From NCBI GenBank assembly GCA_964447175.1, contig CAYURP010000007.1, positions 12,145 through 76,144 of the forward strand: a stretch of 64,000 nucleotides of DNA, written 5' to 3'. The notes below the pieces were generated by a model, which had not been told where the DNA came from, made no database searches, and saw nothing but the letters and a program-made list of their open reading frames with translations. The translations under genes were made by a program, and so were the position numbers. Source of the DNA: CAYURP01 sp964447175 (lineage in GTDB: Bacteria > Zixibacteria > MSB-5A5 > SM23-73-2). Positions 61,751 to 64,000 of this stretch are shown one piece after another (within the stretch, counting starts at the first letter, position 1; the number at the start of each line of letters is the position of its first letter).

Positions 61751-62206
61751 TTAGGGTAAGATTTTTTTGAGCTTTTGTTTCATATGCTCTACGTGGGTGG
61801 CGGGCCAGTAGATTTTGTCGCAGGCTGAACAATAAACAAAATTGTCCTGGGTTTTGTATACATATGGGTAAAGTCTCTCCTTTATCTTCTCCTTTTCGAC
61901 TGGTTTCAATTCTGTGTTGCACACTGAACAGCGGGTGAATAAAATTTCCTCATCCCTTTTTAATTTTAAATGCTGAACTACCTGTTTTAACTGCTCTAAG
62001 GGCTGGTCTGATTTGATCAGAAGATGATTTTGGACTACCTTCATCTGGATCAGATTGTTGTCTCTGGTTAAAATGACCCTTTCCTCATCCAGTGCTTTTT
62101 TTATCAGTTCTTCGTCGGATATAGTGGGGTAAAATAGGGTGTCATAGCCTAAGGTTCTGAGCCACTTGGCTAATCTTCCTAGATTATCATCGCAGATGAA
62201 TTTCAT
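61751..62206 (-). CDS. Mut7-C RNase domain protein with zinc ribbon
   Basis: 151 residues. N-terminal PIN-like Mut7-C fold: KFICDDNLGRLAKWLRTLGYDT (residues 2-23), SDEELIKKALDEERVILTRD (Asp residues for metal) and a zinc ribbon with CSVCNTELK (about 93-96) and CSACDKIYWPATH (about 128-131). The family is predicted to be a ribonuclease related to the VapC/PIN fold; no partner antitoxin is adjacent. Complete gene, single. Confidence 0.88.
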   Translation of the reverse strand: MKFICDDNLGRLAKWLRTLGYDTLFYPTISDEELIKKALDEERVILTRDNNLIQMKVVQNHLLIKSDQPLEQLKQVVQHLKLKRDEEILFTRCSVCNTELKPVEKEKIKERLYPYVYKTQDNFVYCSACDKIYWPATHVEHMKQKLKKILP

Positions 62207-62223
62207 AAAAATGTTCGCTTCAC

Positions 62224-62395
62224 TCTCTGGCAGATGCCAGAGGGTTACCCGTTGTTTGTTTCACCACCATCTAACAGAAGCCAAAGGGTACTCAGTAATT
62301 GTTACGTCACCTTTTAGCTGAGGTCAAAGAATTACCTGATAATTGTTACACCATACTAACTGAAGCTAAAGAACATCCAGTATAATTATTCCGAA
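62224..62395 (-). repeat. Degenerate tandem repeat, period about 45 bp
   Basis: Four diverged units start near 62227, 62270, 62317 and 62360. Shared words are CAGAAGCCAAAGGGT / TGAGGTCAAAGAATT / TGAAGCTAAAGAACA followed by AATTGTTACGTCACC / AATTGTTACACCATA. They fill the 179-bp gap between two minus-strand genes. Reading one frame per unit gives peptides such as LADARGLPVVCFTT and LTEAKGYSVIVTS, but no frame runs through. The last unit reaches the kinase stop codon. Confidence 0.5.
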
Positions 62396-64000
62396 ACAAG
62401 CCTGGAAATTGTTTGATAAAGGAGTTTATTCTCAAATGGCTTGATCAGGACCTCATCTGCTCCGGCATCCCTGGCTTCCTTCTCCTTTGATCTGAGCACG
62501 TGTCCGGTCATGACAATGATCCTGGTCTTTTTATCCTTCTCTTTTATTTTTTTGATGAGCTCGATACCGTCCATATCCGGCATGGTGATATCGGATATTA
62601 TCACATCATATTTGTCTTTGTGGTGAAGCCTAAGCCCCTCTCTGGCTTTTGATGAAGCAGTAACCTGGTGTCCTTTGGTTTCCAGGAATTTCTTAAGGAT
62701 CTTACAGAGCACTACCTCGTCATCCACCAGAAGGATGTTTAATCGCCTCTGAATTTCTTCAAGTGACTCAGGCTCCTTTTCCACAAAACCTGCAGGTGGC
62801 AGGTTTTTAGAAATGGGGATCAAGATGGTGAATTGGGTCCCTTTCCCCACTCTGGATTCCACCTCGATTTTGCCCTGATAACTGTTTATTATACCGTATG
62901 TCAGGAAAAGGCCCAAGCCGGTTCCCGGAATTTCGCTTCCTCCCAATGCTCCTTTGGTGGTAACGAAAGGTTCAAATACTCTGCTTTTTATCTCATCTGG
63001 TATACCACAACCGGTATCTTTGAAAATAATCCTGATGTTATCATTTTGAGTATCGAGTTTAATGTTTAACGTTCCACCCTGAGGGAGCATAGCATCCCAG
63101 GCATTGGTGATTAAATTCAAAAAAACCTCGGAGAAGTGGCCGGGATCGCAGAATAGTTCGGGAATGGGTTTGAATTCCTCAACTATTTTAATGTTGGCTT
63201 TTTCCAGTTCCCTTCTGGTTAAGGCTAAGACACTTTTGAGTGATTGGGTTATATTGGTTATTTCCTTTTTGGCGTCTTTTTGTCGGGCAAAAGCCAGAAG
63301 GTTACGGGTAATGCTTGAGGCTCTCTTGGTGTTTTCAGCAATGATGTCGAAAGATTCTTTTATCAATTCAGGGTCGGAGGTGCTCGCTCCGAATTCAGCA
63401 CTGGACAACATACCTGCCAGGATGTTATTGAACTCGTGAGCAATGCCATAAGCTAAAGTTCCCACCGCAGCCAGTTTCTCGGACTGGATCAGCTGCTGTA
63501 TAAGTTTTTTTCTTTCGGTAACGTCCCTTCCCAGGGCAATTGAGCCCATCGGTTTACCTTCAGCGCTCAGAAGATTTCTGGAATTCCAGGAGATGGTTTT
63601 TATCTCACCGTTTTTGCACCGGATAATAGTCTCAAAATCCTCAACCGCTTCTTCTTTTTCAATTATGGCAGCGGCTTTGGTGGTTATCTCATTGCGATAT
63701 TCCTCATCCGGATAAAGCCATCCCCATATCTTGTCATGCCCTATTACTTCTTCTTTTGAATAGCCGCTGATTTGTTCTGAAGCCTTATTCCAGATCATAA
63801 TGTTAGCTTTCTCATCCAGCACATCCAGCCAGACATTGGCATTATCGATAATGCTTTCCAGATACTGGCTGAGCTTGCGAATTTCTTCCTCCGCCTTCTT
63901 TCGTTCGGTGATGTCCTGGACTACGCCTTTGTAATGTGTAATCTGTCCATTCTCATCTCTAACAATAAAAGTCCAGTCATAGAGTACTTTCTCCAAACCA
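62386..64000 (-). CDS. Hybrid sensor histidine kinase with PAS domains and receiver domain (5' end outside window)
   Basis: At least 537 residues; the frame stays open to the right edge, so the N-terminus is missing. Order: end of a PAS/PAC domain (YKGVVQDITERK), a full PAS (about 45-165; second PAC ending LGRDVTERKK), HisKA with phospho-His in GIAHEFNNILAG (about 182), HATPase with LITNAWDAM, DTGCGIP and GTGLGL (about 290-385), then a receiver domain with DD, the phospho-Asp in IISDITMPDMDG (about 468) and Lys in VLIKPF (about 520). A kinase with a C-terminal receiver can act as a phosphorelay; the missing part probably holds more sensor domains. Confidence 0.9.
   Translation of the reverse strand, partial: GLEKVLYDWTFIVRDENGQITHYKGVVQDITERKKAEEEIRKLSQYLESIIDNANVWLDVLDEKANIMIWNKASEQISGYSKEEVIGHDKIWGWLYPDEEYRNEITTKAAAIIEKEEAVEDFETIIRCKNGEIKTISWNSRNLLSAEGKPMGSIALGRDVTERKKLIQQLIQSEKLAAVGTLAYGIAHEFNNILAGMLSSAEFGASTSDPELIKESFDIIAENTKRASSITRNLLAFARQKDAKKEITNITQSLKSVLALTRRELEKANIKIVEEFKPIPELFCDPGHFSEVFLNLITNAWDAMLPQGGTLNIKLDTQNDNIRIIFKDTGCGIPDEIKSRVFEPFVTTKGALGGSEIPGTGLGLFLTYGIINSYQGKIEVESRVGKGTQFTILIPISKNLPPAGFVEKEPESLEEIQRRLNILLVDDEVVLCKILKKFLETKGHQVTASSKAREGLRLHHKDKYDVIISDITMPDMDGIELIKKIKEKDKKTRIIVMTGHVLRSKEKEARDAGADEVLIKPFENKLLYQTISRLVSE

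Noticed and set aside
61751..62206. Toxin-antitoxin module with a PIN-type toxin
   Set aside because: The protein is the longer Mut7-C plus zinc ribbon type and no antitoxin gene is adjacent.

Overview
The window looks like a chromosomal stretch of an uncultivated Gram-negative bacterium of the FCB (Fibrobacteres-Chlorobi-Bacteroidetes) superphylum, perhaps a Zixibacteria-, TA06/WOR-3- or Marinimicrobia-like lineage. The signs are five large secreted proteins with a C-terminal YPNPF...GxYxYK domain (the type IX secretion sorting signal fold), a C25 gingipain-type peptidase, a PorV-like outer-membrane protein, a short Bacteroidetes-style primary sigma factor, several envelope HtrA proteases, and an archaeal-type UbiA prenyltransferase. 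No rRNA, prophage or CRISPR array is visible. One 100-N assembly gap breaks a gene near 13.9 kb, so this is a draft genome or metagenome assembly. The exact phylum cannot be fixed without a marker-gene tree.

Layout. 0.1-5.1 kb: MFS transporter, an atypical ketol-acid reductoisomerase, a small membrane protein and two tandem TPR lipoprotein-like or exported paralogues. 5.6-9.4 kb (minus strand): an envelope-stress operon of ECF sigma factor, zinc-finger anti-sigma, a catalytically dead HtrA lipoprotein and an active HtrA. 9.5-10.9 kb: DUF523 and an M23 peptidase. 11.6-15.4 kb: a second ECF sigma factor heading an operon of DUF4097, bactofilin-like and LiaF/toast-rack-like envelope proteins. 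16-21 kb: DUF1893, primary-type sigma factor, and two more HtrA proteases. 21-26.8 kb: a GH35-like protein, PurL and a tetraheme cytochrome. 29-42 kb: metabolic genes (class III aminotransferase, SucC, D-hydroxyacid dehydrogenase, SucD, asparaginase, HD protein, TrpB2, Thi4, aconitase-family dehydratase, DUF554, class II aldolase). 42.5-60.2 kb: a surface/secretion region with the C25 peptidase, PorV-LysM-propeller fusion, M6 peptidase, two DUF5683-like proteins, UbiA and two tandem secreted paralogues. 60-64 kb: two tRNA-Lys genes around a cysteine/cystathionine synthase, a Mut7-C protein and a truncated hybrid histidine kinase.

The most striking content is not a pathway but a repeat system. 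At least ten short elements, about 50-80 bp each, start with TGTAG and carry two hairpins. Nine of them end in CTACA and one has a decayed end. They sit in the gaps between genes throughout the window. They are densest at 33.8-34.7 kb, immediately around a gene for a REP-associated tyrosine transposase (RAYT), which itself stops inside one of the elements. The outer inverted repeat shows compensating base changes between copies. This is a REPtron-like RAYT/REP pair outside the groups where such pairs are best known, with related elements of different hairpin sequence that share the same outline. A second, unrelated small mobile-looking unit is a four-helix-bundle (S23-like) gene whose start and stop codons both lie inside an inverted repeat.

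Regulation visible in the DNA: eight candidate promoters share a TTGAC-type -35, a spacer of exactly 16 bp and a TA-rich -10; two more have a 17-bp spacer and put the start codon 9 nt after the -10, implying leaderless mRNAs. A perfect CRP-type dyad lies in front of the tetraheme cytochrome gene.
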